A model generated the notes under the pieces. The model made no database searches and was not told the DNA's origin. It was given only the letters and a program-made list of their open reading frames with translations. The position numbers were made by a program, and so were the translations under genes. From the NCBI GenBank assembly GCA_947487895.1, contig CANKYF010000002.1:434001-498000 (forward strand): DNA of 64,000 nt, written 5' to 3'. Positions 1 through 7,311 of this stretch are shown in pieces. This DNA comes from an uncultured Flavobacteriaceae bacterium. GTDB lineage: Bacteria > Bacteroidota > Bacteroidia > Flavobacteriales > Flavobacteriaceae. Within the stretch, counting starts at the first letter, position 1. Each line of letters starts with the position of its first letter.

Positions 1-2228
1 ATAGACGTGATTAAATAGTTATAGTTAGCAGTGGATCTTGCTAACTGCGCTTGCAAATAATTAGTCTGTGCATCAATTAACTGAATAATGGGAACTGCTC
101 CTTCTTGATAAGCATTTTGTGTGAGGTCTAAACTTTCTTTTGCTGTTTCTTCTGACACTTTAGAAATTTCGATGTTTGCTATTTGATTAATCAAATCTAG
201 CACCACATCATTCACATTTTTCTCAATGTTTAATTCAATATTTTGTCTTTCATAACCCAATTGTTCCTCTTGAATTAAAGCTGATTGTCTATTAATATTT
301 CTTTGGTTCTGGTTGAATATTGGTAACGAAACATTTAATCCAACATTATAAGTGCCGTCTGGTGCTGTTGGAATTCCAGACGGTATGGTAGAACCTTTTC
401 CAGACTGAGAAATTGCCAGATTGTATTGCCCCTGTAAAGCAACTGTTGGTATAAAACGACCATAATCGTTTAAGTCATAGGTTCGTTTTGTAACATTTAA
501 ATTATAATCTATATTCTTTAACTCAGGTGAGTTGGTTTTTGCTTCTTGTACCAAAAATTCAATTAAAGTGGGTTGTAATTTCGGGTCGTCTAGAATCTTG
601 TAAAAGTCATCATATTTATAATTCTTAAAAACACCTTCGGAAAGTTCAGCATCCAGAATATCTATGTCTTTATTAATTGATACATTCATCAATTGATTAA
701 TAGTGAAAAATGCTTGTTGCAATTGATTTCTAGCCTCTATAAGACTTTGCATGTTTTGAGCTAATTGACTTCTGAAACGCAACACATCTGATTTTCCAGA
801 TTCACCTGCTTCAAAGTTTTGTTCTGCTATTTCTAAATTACGCTTAGTAACTTGTAAATTTTGATTCTGAATACTCGTATTAGTCTTTAAAATCAAGGCA
901 TTAAAATAAGCTACAGTAGCATTCAATAAAGCATCGAGTTCGTTTGTATCATAAATAGCTTGTTCTGCTTTTTGTAATTCTTTCCTAATATCGATATTGG
1001 CAGAAGCACTTTCTGAATAGATGAGTTGCTCTAAAACCACATTTCCCGATGTTGAGAACTCTGGATTTGCGCCATTTGAAATTTCCGCCACTCTAGGGTC
1101 AAGATAAACCCCACTTACCCCAGCAGACACATTTGGCAAATAACCACTTTTAGCTGTTTTAACATCCTGCCCACTTAGCTCTACACTCTTTTCACTAGAA
1201 GATAGACTTAAATTCTTATCGAGAACACCATTCATAATATCCAATATAGACATCATGTCTTCTGAATTGGGTTCTGATTTACCACCTATAAAGTCGGCAG
1301 TCCCCAACATGGCATAACGCAATGGAAAATCAATTTTTTTAGCAGTGTTGTAATTAATGGTTAGCTTGTTTTTATACTCTAACAACAAGGGTAGTTCTGA
1401 GGCGTTAGCCCCATTTGTAATAGCTTCAATATTTAATGCAATACGCCTGAAAAACTGATTTAAATTTGTTTGGGGCTGGTTAGTAGCCAATATACCACGT
1501 TCAACATCCTTAACTCTGTTCGCTGAAAAAGACGGTAATTTTTTAGAATTAATAGCTGATGTTAATTTGTCAAATTGAGTATCGGTAAATTCAAAACCAC
1601 CTGCTAAGTAAACTGCATCAAGACCTTCCAAATCAGATGCACTAATACCATTTTCAGATAAAGGTATTAAACGGTACTTTTTTCCTTCCTTCTGAAAATA
1701 TGGGTCAAATATCGTTTCTAGAGGCAATGCATCAATAATGTACTGCTCAATTAAAACCCCGATATTCTTATAATCATAAATTGTTTTAAAAGCATCCAAG
1801 TCCTTTTTATAAGACAAAGGCGCTATGATGTATGTGATATTATTTATTTCTGATGTTTTGCGTTCTGGGGGTAGATTTATAAAGTCTGAATTAATCGAAC
1901 CAAAAACAATAACTGGTTTAGTATAACTTTCTTGTTGGCTTAAAACAATATTATCCATAACCCCAAAAGCCAAAATAATATCTGCATCACCATTAACTAA
2001 CGATTGATAGTTCTCTTTGGCTTTCTTCAGACTAAAATTATTAGAAAGTACCTTTTGAAAATCCACTGTTTTATCTTGTCCTAAAACGGCTCTAATTTCA
2101 GTTTTTAACTGTTCTAACAAAGGTTGAACTTCTGGCGTGTCACTGTCTGTTAAAAGACCAATATTTATATTTTGAGAATAACTTAATTGCAAAAACAATG
2201 CAACGAAAAATATGAGGGATTTTTTCAT
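1..2228 (-). CDS. Partial periplasmic-binding-protein-like / TolC outer-membrane efflux fusion protein (3' end off window)
   Basis: The reading frame starts at the ATG at 2228 and stays open for 742 codons to the window edge, so the C-terminus is missing. It opens with a signal peptide (MKKSLIFFVALFLQLSYSQ). Residues about 20-300 look like an ABC-type substrate-binding domain of the ABC_sub_bind kind, with alternating beta strands and text such as DADIILAFGVMDN and KPVIVFGSINSDF. From about residue 345 (SGYLPNVSAGVSG) the protein reads as two TolC/OEP repeats, with long Gln/Asn/Ala-rich helices and a second strand at GRFIPTVALQGQYNL. TolC proteins form the outer-membrane duct of tripartite exporters. 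Partner genes would lie beyond position 1. The fusion is seen directly; what the N-terminal domain binds is unknown. Confidence 0.85.
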   Translation of the reverse strand, partial: MKKSLIFFVALFLQLSYSQNINIGLLTDSDTPEVQPLLEQLKTEIRAVLGQDKTVDFQKVLSNNFSLKKAKENYQSLVNGDADIILAFGVMDNIVLSQQESYTKPVIVFGSINSDFINLPPERKTSEINNITYIIAPLSYKKDLDAFKTIYDYKNIGVLIEQYIIDALPLETIFDPYFQKEGKKYRLIPLSENGISASDLEGLDAVYLAGGFEFTDTQFDKLTSAINSKKLPSFSANRVKDVERGILATNQPQTNLNQFFRRIALNIEAITNGANASELPLLLEYKNKLTINYNTAKKIDFPLRYAMLGTADFIGGKSEPNSEDMMSILDIMNGVLDKNLSLSSSEKSVELSGQDVKTAKSGYLPNVSAGVSGVYLDPRVAEISNGANPEFSTSGNVVLEQLIYSESASANIDIRKELQKAEQAIYDTNELDALLNATVAYFNALILKTNTSIQNQNLQVTKRNLEIAEQNFEAGESGKSDVLRFRSQLAQNMQSLIEARNQLQQAFFTINQLMNVSINKDIDILDAELSEGVFKNYKYDDFYKILDDPKLQPTLIEFLVQEAKTNSPELKNIDYNLNVTKRTYDLNDYGRFIPTVALQGQYNLAISQSGKGSTIPSGIPTAPDGTYNVGLNVSLPIFNQNQRNINRQSALIQEEQLGYERQNIELNIEKNVNDVVLDLINQIANIEISKVSEETAKESLDLTQNAYQEGAVPIIQLIDAQTNYLQAQLARSTANYNYLITS

Positions 2229-2380
2229 TTTGGCGGGTTAGTTTTCCATAAAAATAAGAATTTCATACTTAATACTATAGCCCTCTATTAGTTTTATTTA
2301 CTTGTTTCGAATCATTTAGAAACCCTATTTTTAAAGTAAAGCATTTGCATACCAGAAATTCACATGATTTTAATGAGATA

Positions 2381-2410
2381 TAAAAAAGGTTTCAATTTAT
2401 TGAAACCTTT
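2381..2410 (-). terminator. Rho-independent terminator after tRNA-like element
   Basis: A 12-bp perfect stem (AAAGGTTTCAAT with its complement, 2385-2396 and 2399-2410). On the minus strand a T tract follows (plus-strand A run 2382-2387). It lies about 10 bases past the 3' end of the tRNA-like element, as expected for a small stand-alone RNA unit. Confidence 0.75.
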
Positions 2411-2420
2411 TCTTTGTTTG

Positions 2421-2489
2421 TAGATATTATTGGACTCAAACCAATGTTTTCGGATTATGACTTCGACTATTCACAATAGTCAAATACCT
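2421..2489 (-). pseudogene. Degenerate tRNA-Met(CAT)-like element
   Basis: Read on the minus strand it folds as a shortened cloverleaf. The 7-bp acceptor is AGGTATT (2489-2483) with AATATCT (2428-2422), one G-T pair. The anticodon loop GTCATAA gives anticodon CAT at 2459-2457. The T-arm has a perfect 5-bp stem ATTGG/CCAAT around the loop TTTGAGT. T8, T33 and A58 equivalents are kept. C56 is T, the D-arm is too short and lacks the GG pair, the anticodon stem has a mismatch, and the variable loop is 4 nt. CCA is not encoded. It may be a tRNA pseudogene or a tRNA-derived small RNA. Chance resemblance is possible but the T-arm and acceptor together make it less likely. Confidence 0.4.
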
Positions 2490-2606
2490 CAAATTTCACC
2501 AAATTAAATATAAAATTTTATAAAGAGGTGCGTAAAAAAACTGATGCGATAATTACCTCCTATTGGCGTTATAAAAATTAAAATTTGGATAGTTCCTCTT
2601 TCTCCG

Positions 2607-2640
2607 CAAAAAGAAACCCATAACAAAAGTTATGGGTTTT
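2607..2640 (-). terminator. Rho-independent terminator of the sulfatase gene
   Basis: Perfect 11-bp stem AAACCCATAAC/GTTATGGGTTT (2614-2624, 2629-2639) with an AAAA loop. On the minus strand it is followed by CTTTTTG. It sits 25 bases after the sulfatase stop codon. Confidence 0.8.
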
Positions 2641-2664
2641 ATTTTTTAATAAAAACTTGTAGAA

Positions 2665-4215
2665 TTATTTCAACTCTAACTTCTGCGTTACATTATAATC
2701 CTCACCTCTAAGTTTAATAAACTTAGCGTGCATTTCTTTCGCTTTTTCAGGGTTAGATTCGTATAAATTTGTTGTTTGACTCAAATCTTGCTTTAAATTA
2801 TAAAGCAATGGCACATCACTATTACCTAACTCAATATTCACTTGAGTATTTACTTCTGGACCTTTATAAGACGGAATATATAACCAATCTCCACTACGTA
2901 AAGCTGTTCTTGATGTTGCTTCAATTATTAAATCTTCTCGTCCTTCATCGCTTTTTCCTAAAAAGGCTTCTAACAACTCTTTGCTATCAGTAGAATTTTC
3001 TTCAACGCCCACTAATTTAGCTATAGATGCTAATAAATCCATTTGGCAAACCAAAGCATCTGAAACTCCTGGTTGTATTTGCCCTTTCCAATAAGTAATA
3101 AATGGCATTCTTATGCCTGCTTCAAATAAACTATATTTCCCACCTCTTAAAACTCCTGCAGGTGTATGCTTTCCTATTTTAGTATCAGAATCATCAAAAT
3201 ACCCATCATTTAAAACAGGGCCGTTATCACTAGAAAAAATAATTAGTGTATTATCCAAAACACCCTCTACCTCTAAAGTTTTAATAAATTCGCCAATACA
3301 CCAATCTGCTTCTAGAATTACATCTCCTCTTGGTCCCATTCCAGATTTACCAACAAATCTTGGATGTGGTGTACGTGGTACATGAGGTTGTTGCATAGCA
3401 TAGTATAAGAAAAATGGTTTGTCTTTATGACTTTTTATGTAAGTCTTGGTCTTTTCTAAAAAATGATCTGCCATATCAATATCACTCCATTTCGCAGCAT
3501 CTCCACCTTTCATGTATCCTATTCTTGGAATGCCATTAACAATACTACTATTATGACCATGATGCCATTTCATAGTTAATAATTCAGGATTGTCTTTTCC
3601 TGTTGGTTGACCTTCAAAATTAGTTTCGTAATTAATTTCAATAGGATCATTAGGATCTAAATTAACCACATAACCGTCTTTTATATACACAGTAGGTACT
3701 CTATCTTGTGTAGCTGCTAAAATATAAGATTCATCAAAACCAACTTCATTAGGTCCAGGAGATACTCTTTCATTCCAATTAACAAAACCTGTTCCTAGTC
3801 CTAAATGCCACTTACCTATTATAGCTGTATCATAGCCTTCTTTCTTAAGCATTTTAGGTAATGTTTGTTGTTCTGTACTTATTATTAATGGAGCTGTTCC
3901 TGGTAATATTTTAGCACTTTTATTTTTCCATGGGTACATTCCTGTCAATAAAGCATATCTACTAGGCGTGCAAGTTGCAGAAGAGGCGTAACCATTAGTA
4001 AATTTAAGACCACCACTTGCTAATGCATCAATATTTGGTGTACTTATTTCTGTGGCTCCATATGCACTTAAATCCCCATAACCTAAATCATCTAAGTAAA
4101 TAACTACTATGTTCGGTTTTTTAGATACTTCATTAACTTCTTTTTCTTCTTTTTTAGTTTCAACACAACTTAAAACAAATAATACCCCAAAAAGTATTAA
4201 TATAGATTTCTTCAT
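2665..4215 (-). CDS. Sulfatase (type I, formylglycine-dependent), lipoprotein
   Basis: 516 residues. The lipobox LSC places a lipid-attachment Cys at residue 17, so this is a surface or periplasmic lipoprotein. The sulfatase signature C-T-P-S-R begins at Cys82, the residue converted to formylglycine in the S1 family. Early metal ligands are seen in LDDLGYGD (residues 41-48), and the later SSDNGP segment matches the second metal site. The enzyme hydrolyses sulfate esters, most likely on algal or host glycans; the substrate cannot be read from sequence. It is the last gene of a minus-strand cluster with an MFS sugar porter and a 2-keto-acid aldolase, suggesting sulfated-sugar use. No SusC/SusD pair or glycoside hydrolase is adjacent. 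Confidence 0.92.
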   Translation of the reverse strand: MKKSILILFGVLFVLSCVETKKEEKEVNEVSKKPNIVVIYLDDLGYGDLSAYGATEISTPNIDALASGGLKFTNGYASSATCTPSRYALLTGMYPWKNKSAKILPGTAPLIISTEQQTLPKMLKKEGYDTAIIGKWHLGLGTGFVNWNERVSPGPNEVGFDESYILAATQDRVPTVYIKDGYVVNLDPNDPIEINYETNFEGQPTGKDNPELLTMKWHHGHNSSIVNGIPRIGYMKGGDAAKWSDIDMADHFLEKTKTYIKSHKDKPFFLYYAMQQPHVPRTPHPRFVGKSGMGPRGDVILEADWCIGEFIKTLEVEGVLDNTLIIFSSDNGPVLNDGYFDDSDTKIGKHTPAGVLRGGKYSLFEAGIRMPFITYWKGQIQPGVSDALVCQMDLLASIAKLVGVEENSTDSKELLEAFLGKSDEGREDLIIEATSRTALRSGDWLYIPSYKGPEVNTQVNIELGNSDVPLLYNLKQDLSQTTNLYESNPEKAKEMHAKFIKLRGEDYNVTQKLELK

Positions 4216-4403
4216 TTTAGTTTAATTAGTTAGATTATTTTGACTTGATTAACAAATATTAATATTTAATTCTTAAATATACAGTTTGTGTTACATTTAG
4301 AGTACCACAAATGGTTTATTTATAGAGGACAAATAATGCTAAATCTACTATACTTTACATTAAACAAAGCCAATAACTTGATCTAGTAATATAAATGAAG
4401 TAT

Positions 4404-5966
4404 TTATTTCTTTTGAAGCTTTAACTGTATATCTTCAATACTCAAACCTTTGGTTTCAATAAGATATCTTGAAAGTATTAGCATCCCTATAAATACAGCT
4501 ATGGCATAAAAAAGAATAGTATTACTAATGCCAAAATTATCTAGTTGAACTGGAAAAAATGTTTGTACTAACCAGCTTATTACACTGGAAACAAACGTAA
4601 AAAAGGGAATTGCTATTGTTCTTATAGAATTAGGAAATATTTCTGAAAATAACACCCACATAATAGGTCCTAACGAAAAATGAAAAGCAGCTATAAAACT
4701 TAGTATTCCTATTAAAATGAGGAATGAATTAATTTTTACTGATTTTTTAACTAGTTGATTAGAAGCTTTACTTGCTTCATGCTCTCCTAACAATTTTATA
4801 AGACTACTTTTAAGTTCAATGTCATTTGAAAATTCAACACCAATAATATCATTTAAAGTTTCAGTATTAGTGATTTGAGTTACTTCACTAACAGCTTTTT
4901 TTGTAACAGTATATGTTGCTGTTTTAAAACCGTAGTAAGTAATACCTAAACTTAAAACCACCCATAACATACCACCAATAATCATTGGTTTCCTACCTAA
5001 TCTATCTATGCATATTAATCCTAAAACAGTAAAAATTAAAGCGGTTAAACCAGTCCAAATAGCTTGAATAAATGCTGTATCCTTCCTTACTCCTATTTGT
5101 TCAAAAATAGAAGGCGCATAAAATAAAATAGCGTTGATACCCGATGTTTGCTGTGCTATTGCAAGTGTTATAGCAATAATAAAAATCACCTTGTACTTTT
5201 TACTAAAAATATTTTTGAATTGTAATATAAAAGATTCTCTTTTAGAATTTAATACACTTTTTTTTAACCCCTCAAAACTCATTTCAGCTTCTTTAATAGG
5301 CATAAGTTTTAATAGCGTTTTCGTAGCCTCTTTATTTTTTCCTTTTGAAACTAGCCAAGTAGGACTACGAGGTACTATAGTAAGTAAGACCATCCAAAGA
5401 ACTGCTGGTATAACTTCTGCTCCTAACATCCACCTCCAAGGATAAGTATCAACTCCTAAAACGGATGCTAATTGAGTTCCAGATGCACCCCATTTCAATA
5501 TTAAATAATTAATAAAATAGGCTCCAAATAATCCTATAACTATATTAATTTGTATAATAGTTACAAGTTTCCCCCTGTAGTTTGGCGGCGCAATTTCACC
5601 TATGTACATAGAAGCTAGTGAAATTGAAGTAAATGCCCAACCTCCAATAAATCTAAATACCAATAAAGACCAATAGTCTATAGCAAACGAAGATCCTAAG
5701 GCAGAAATAATATAAAGTGATGCTACAATTTGTAATGTTCGTTTTCTGCCAAACATATTACATGAAAAACCAACAAAAAGTAATGCTAAAATAACTCCTA
5801 AAGCGGGTGCTCCTACAATCACGCCCAGTTCAAAAGTGCTTAAAGCAAAATCTCTAGAAATAAAATCTATTGTTCCAGAAATTAGTGCGGCATCTAATCC
5901 AAAAACAAAGCTTCCCATAGCTACAATGGCAGAATATAGATAAGCTTTGTTTTTGTACAAGTTCAT
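4404..5966 (-). CDS. Sugar porter family MFS transporter
   Basis: 520 residues with about 12 membrane segments. Sugar-porter hallmarks are seen: the PRSPTWL motif after TM6, the DRLGRKP loop between TM8 and TM9, EIAPPNYRGK after TM4, and a closing ETKGLSIEDI resembling PETKGxSLE. The family moves monosaccharides or polyols with protons or sodium across the inner membrane. A hydrophilic insert of about 65 residues (around residues 350-415) separates TM9 and TM10, a feature I associate with Bacteroidota sugar porters. It is 41 bp downstream of the aldolase gene and probably co-transcribed with it. The substrate is inferred only from context. Confidence 0.88.
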   Translation of the reverse strand: MNLYKNKAYLYSAIVAMGSFVFGLDAALISGTIDFISRDFALSTFELGVIVGAPALGVILALLFVGFSCNMFGRKRTLQIVASLYIISALGSSFAIDYWSLLVFRFIGGWAFTSISLASMYIGEIAPPNYRGKLVTIIQINIVIGLFGAYFINYLILKWGASGTQLASVLGVDTYPWRWMLGAEVIPAVLWMVLLTIVPRSPTWLVSKGKNKEATKTLLKLMPIKEAEMSFEGLKKSVLNSKRESFILQFKNIFSKKYKVIFIIAITLAIAQQTSGINAILFYAPSIFEQIGVRKDTAFIQAIWTGLTALIFTVLGLICIDRLGRKPMIIGGMLWVVLSLGITYYGFKTATYTVTKKAVSEVTQITNTETLNDIIGVEFSNDIELKSSLIKLLGEHEASKASNQLVKKSVKINSFLILIGILSFIAAFHFSLGPIMWVLFSEIFPNSIRTIAIPFFTFVSSVISWLVQTFFPVQLDNFGISNTILFYAIAVFIGMLILSRYLIETKGLSIEDIQLKLQKK

Positions 5967-6007
5967 TATAAATTAGTATAAAACTAATTTAGGTGTTTCA
6001 GTTTGTA

Positions 6008-6772
6008 TTATACTTTTAATTTTGAAGTAATATATTTAAAAGCATTCATAATTAACCCAACATCAACAGCATAAGAGATGTATTGAACACCAATATCTTT
6101 CCACATTTTAGCTTTTTCAGGAGATTCAGTAAATGTACCTACCGCTTTCCCATGTTTTTTAGCCACTTCAACTGCTTCTTTCATGGCATTAACAACCTTA
6201 GGATGATCTACTTCTCCTGGCACACCACATGATTGCGACAAATCATAAGGCCCTAAGAAAATAACATCAATTCCATCTACCTTTACAATTTCAGAAAGAT
6301 TATTAATACCTTCCATACCTTCAATATGAATGATTGATATAACCGAATCATTAGCCTTACCAAAATGATCTGTAGGCCCTATATTTGTATATTCTGCAGC
6401 TCTTACATATCTGCACATACCACGTTCGCCCTTAGGGTAAAACTTAATGGCTTTCACCAATTTATCGGCATCTTGTTTAGAGCATATTTGTGGTACTTGT
6501 ATACATCTCACACCAATATCTAGTATTCTAAGAATTAAAGTTTCTGAGTTTTCTGTAACTCTTACCACTGGAGTAATTCCTCTAGCCTCTGCAGCTCTAA
6601 CCATATTTTGAACAGATTCCACACTATAAGGACCATGTTCCATATCTATGATTATAAAATCAAAACCACTTAAAGCAGCTATTTCTGCAATAGCAGGGTC
6701 TTGTAGTTTACAAAATGGACCAACAACAGTTTTTCCCTCTTTAAGACTGTTTTGTAATATATTTTTTATCAT
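6008..6772 (-). CDS. HpcH/HpaI family aldolase (2-keto-3-deoxy sugar-acid type)
   Basis: 254 residues, the usual length of class II pyruvate aldolases of the HpcH/HpaI family. Family landmarks are FIIIDMEHGPYS near residue 40, the metal-ligand Glu in IHIEGMEG, and the metal-ligand Asp in LGPYDLS. Members split 4-hydroxy-2-oxoheptanedioate, 2-keto-3-deoxy-L-rhamnonate (YfaU/RhmA) or 5-keto-4-deoxyglucarate (GarL), giving pyruvate and an aldehyde. Next to a sulfatase and sugar porter, a sugar-acid substrate such as keto-deoxy-rhamnonate is more plausible than an aromatic catabolite, but that is inference. It is the first gene of the minus-strand cluster. Confidence 0.88.
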   Translation of the reverse strand: MIKNILQNSLKEGKTVVGPFCKLQDPAIAEIAALSGFDFIIIDMEHGPYSVESVQNMVRAAEARGITPVVRVTENSETLILRILDIGVRCIQVPQICSKQDADKLVKAIKFYPKGERGMCRYVRAAEYTNIGPTDHFGKANDSVISIIHIEGMEGINNLSEIVKVDGIDVIFLGPYDLSQSCGVPGEVDHPKVVNAMKEAVEVAKKHGKAVGTFTESPEKAKMWKDIGVQYISYAVDVGLIMNAFKYITSKLKV

Positions 6773-6977
6773 TTTTTTAAATTGTTGTGCTTTGGATTAA
6801 TTATCCTCTTAATTTTTGTCTGAAGTTACTTTTGAAAGTTTCGCAACCAAGATTTCACAAATTTATTACAGCAATTCTATTAAACAAATATTATAACAGT
6901 AATGACTGATATTTGACCAGTATTTTAACATCTAAATTCATTTTAGAGATTAACAAATACAGTTCAATAGTCTAGAA
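6773..6977. other. Upstream region of the aldolase cluster
   Basis: About 205 bases with no gene. It should hold the promoter of the aldolase-porter-sulfatase cluster, but I could not pick a convincing -7 element or operator. Confidence 0.4.
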
Positions 6978-7017
6978 ACAAAAAAAGTTTAATAATTGTA
7001 TTAATTATTAAACTTTT
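6978..7017 (-). terminator. Terminator of the tRNA-Ser / tRNA-Pro unit
   Basis: A 15-bp stem AAAAGTTTAATAATT with its complement (6983-6997, 7003-7017), followed on the minus strand by a T tract (plus-strand A run 6980-6986). It lies 24 bases after the tRNA-Pro 3' end. Confidence 0.8.
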
Positions 7018-7040
7018 GATCATAGTATTCTTTAAAAAAG

Positions 7041-7115
7041 TCGGGGTGGCAGGATTCGAACCTGCGACCTCCGCGTCCCAAACGCGGCGCGATAACCGGG
7101 CTACGCTACACCCCG
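7041..7115 (-). tRNA. tRNA-Pro(TGG)
   Basis: 75 nt on the minus strand. The acceptor stem CGGGGTG/CACCCCG is perfect, the discriminator is A at 7041, and the T-arm reads GCAGGTTCGAATCCTGC. The anticodon loop TTTGGGA gives anticodon TGG (plus-strand CCA at 7078-7080). CCA is not encoded. It lies 12 bases from tRNA-Ser, so both are probably one transcript ending at 6978-7017. Confidence 0.97.
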
Positions 7116-7127
7116 AAAATAATAATG

Positions 7128-7211
7128 CGGAGAGACCGGGATTCGAACCCGGGCAACACTTGCGCGTTGACAGATTAGCAATCTGCTCCATTACCACTCT
7201 GGCACCTCTCC
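7128..7211 (-). tRNA. tRNA-Ser(GCT)
   Basis: 84 nt on the minus strand with the long variable arm expected for serine. Acceptor GGAGAGG pairs with TCTCTCC (one G-T), the discriminator is G at 7128, the anticodon loop contains GCT (ATTGCTAAT) and the T-arm CCCGGGTTCGAATCCCGG is canonical. CCA is not encoded. It is upstream of tRNA-Pro in the same unit. Confidence 0.96.
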
Positions 7212-7311
7212 TAATTTTCTTTTTAAGAACTTTCGCAACTAAAAATTGCGGTTGCAAATGTAAATTAAACAATAGAAGAACGCAACTATTTTCTTTAATT
7301 TTTTATAAAAA

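Larger units (their letters stand above)
2229..2664. other. Intergenic region holding a tRNA-like element and two minus-strand terminators
   Basis: This 436-bp stretch has no convincing protein gene. It contains, all on the minus strand, the sulfatase terminator (2607-2640), a tRNA-like element (2421-2489) and a terminator just after that element (2381-2410). I see nothing definable in 2490-2606 or 2229-2380 except the expected upstream region of the TolC fusion gene. Confidence 0.7.
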
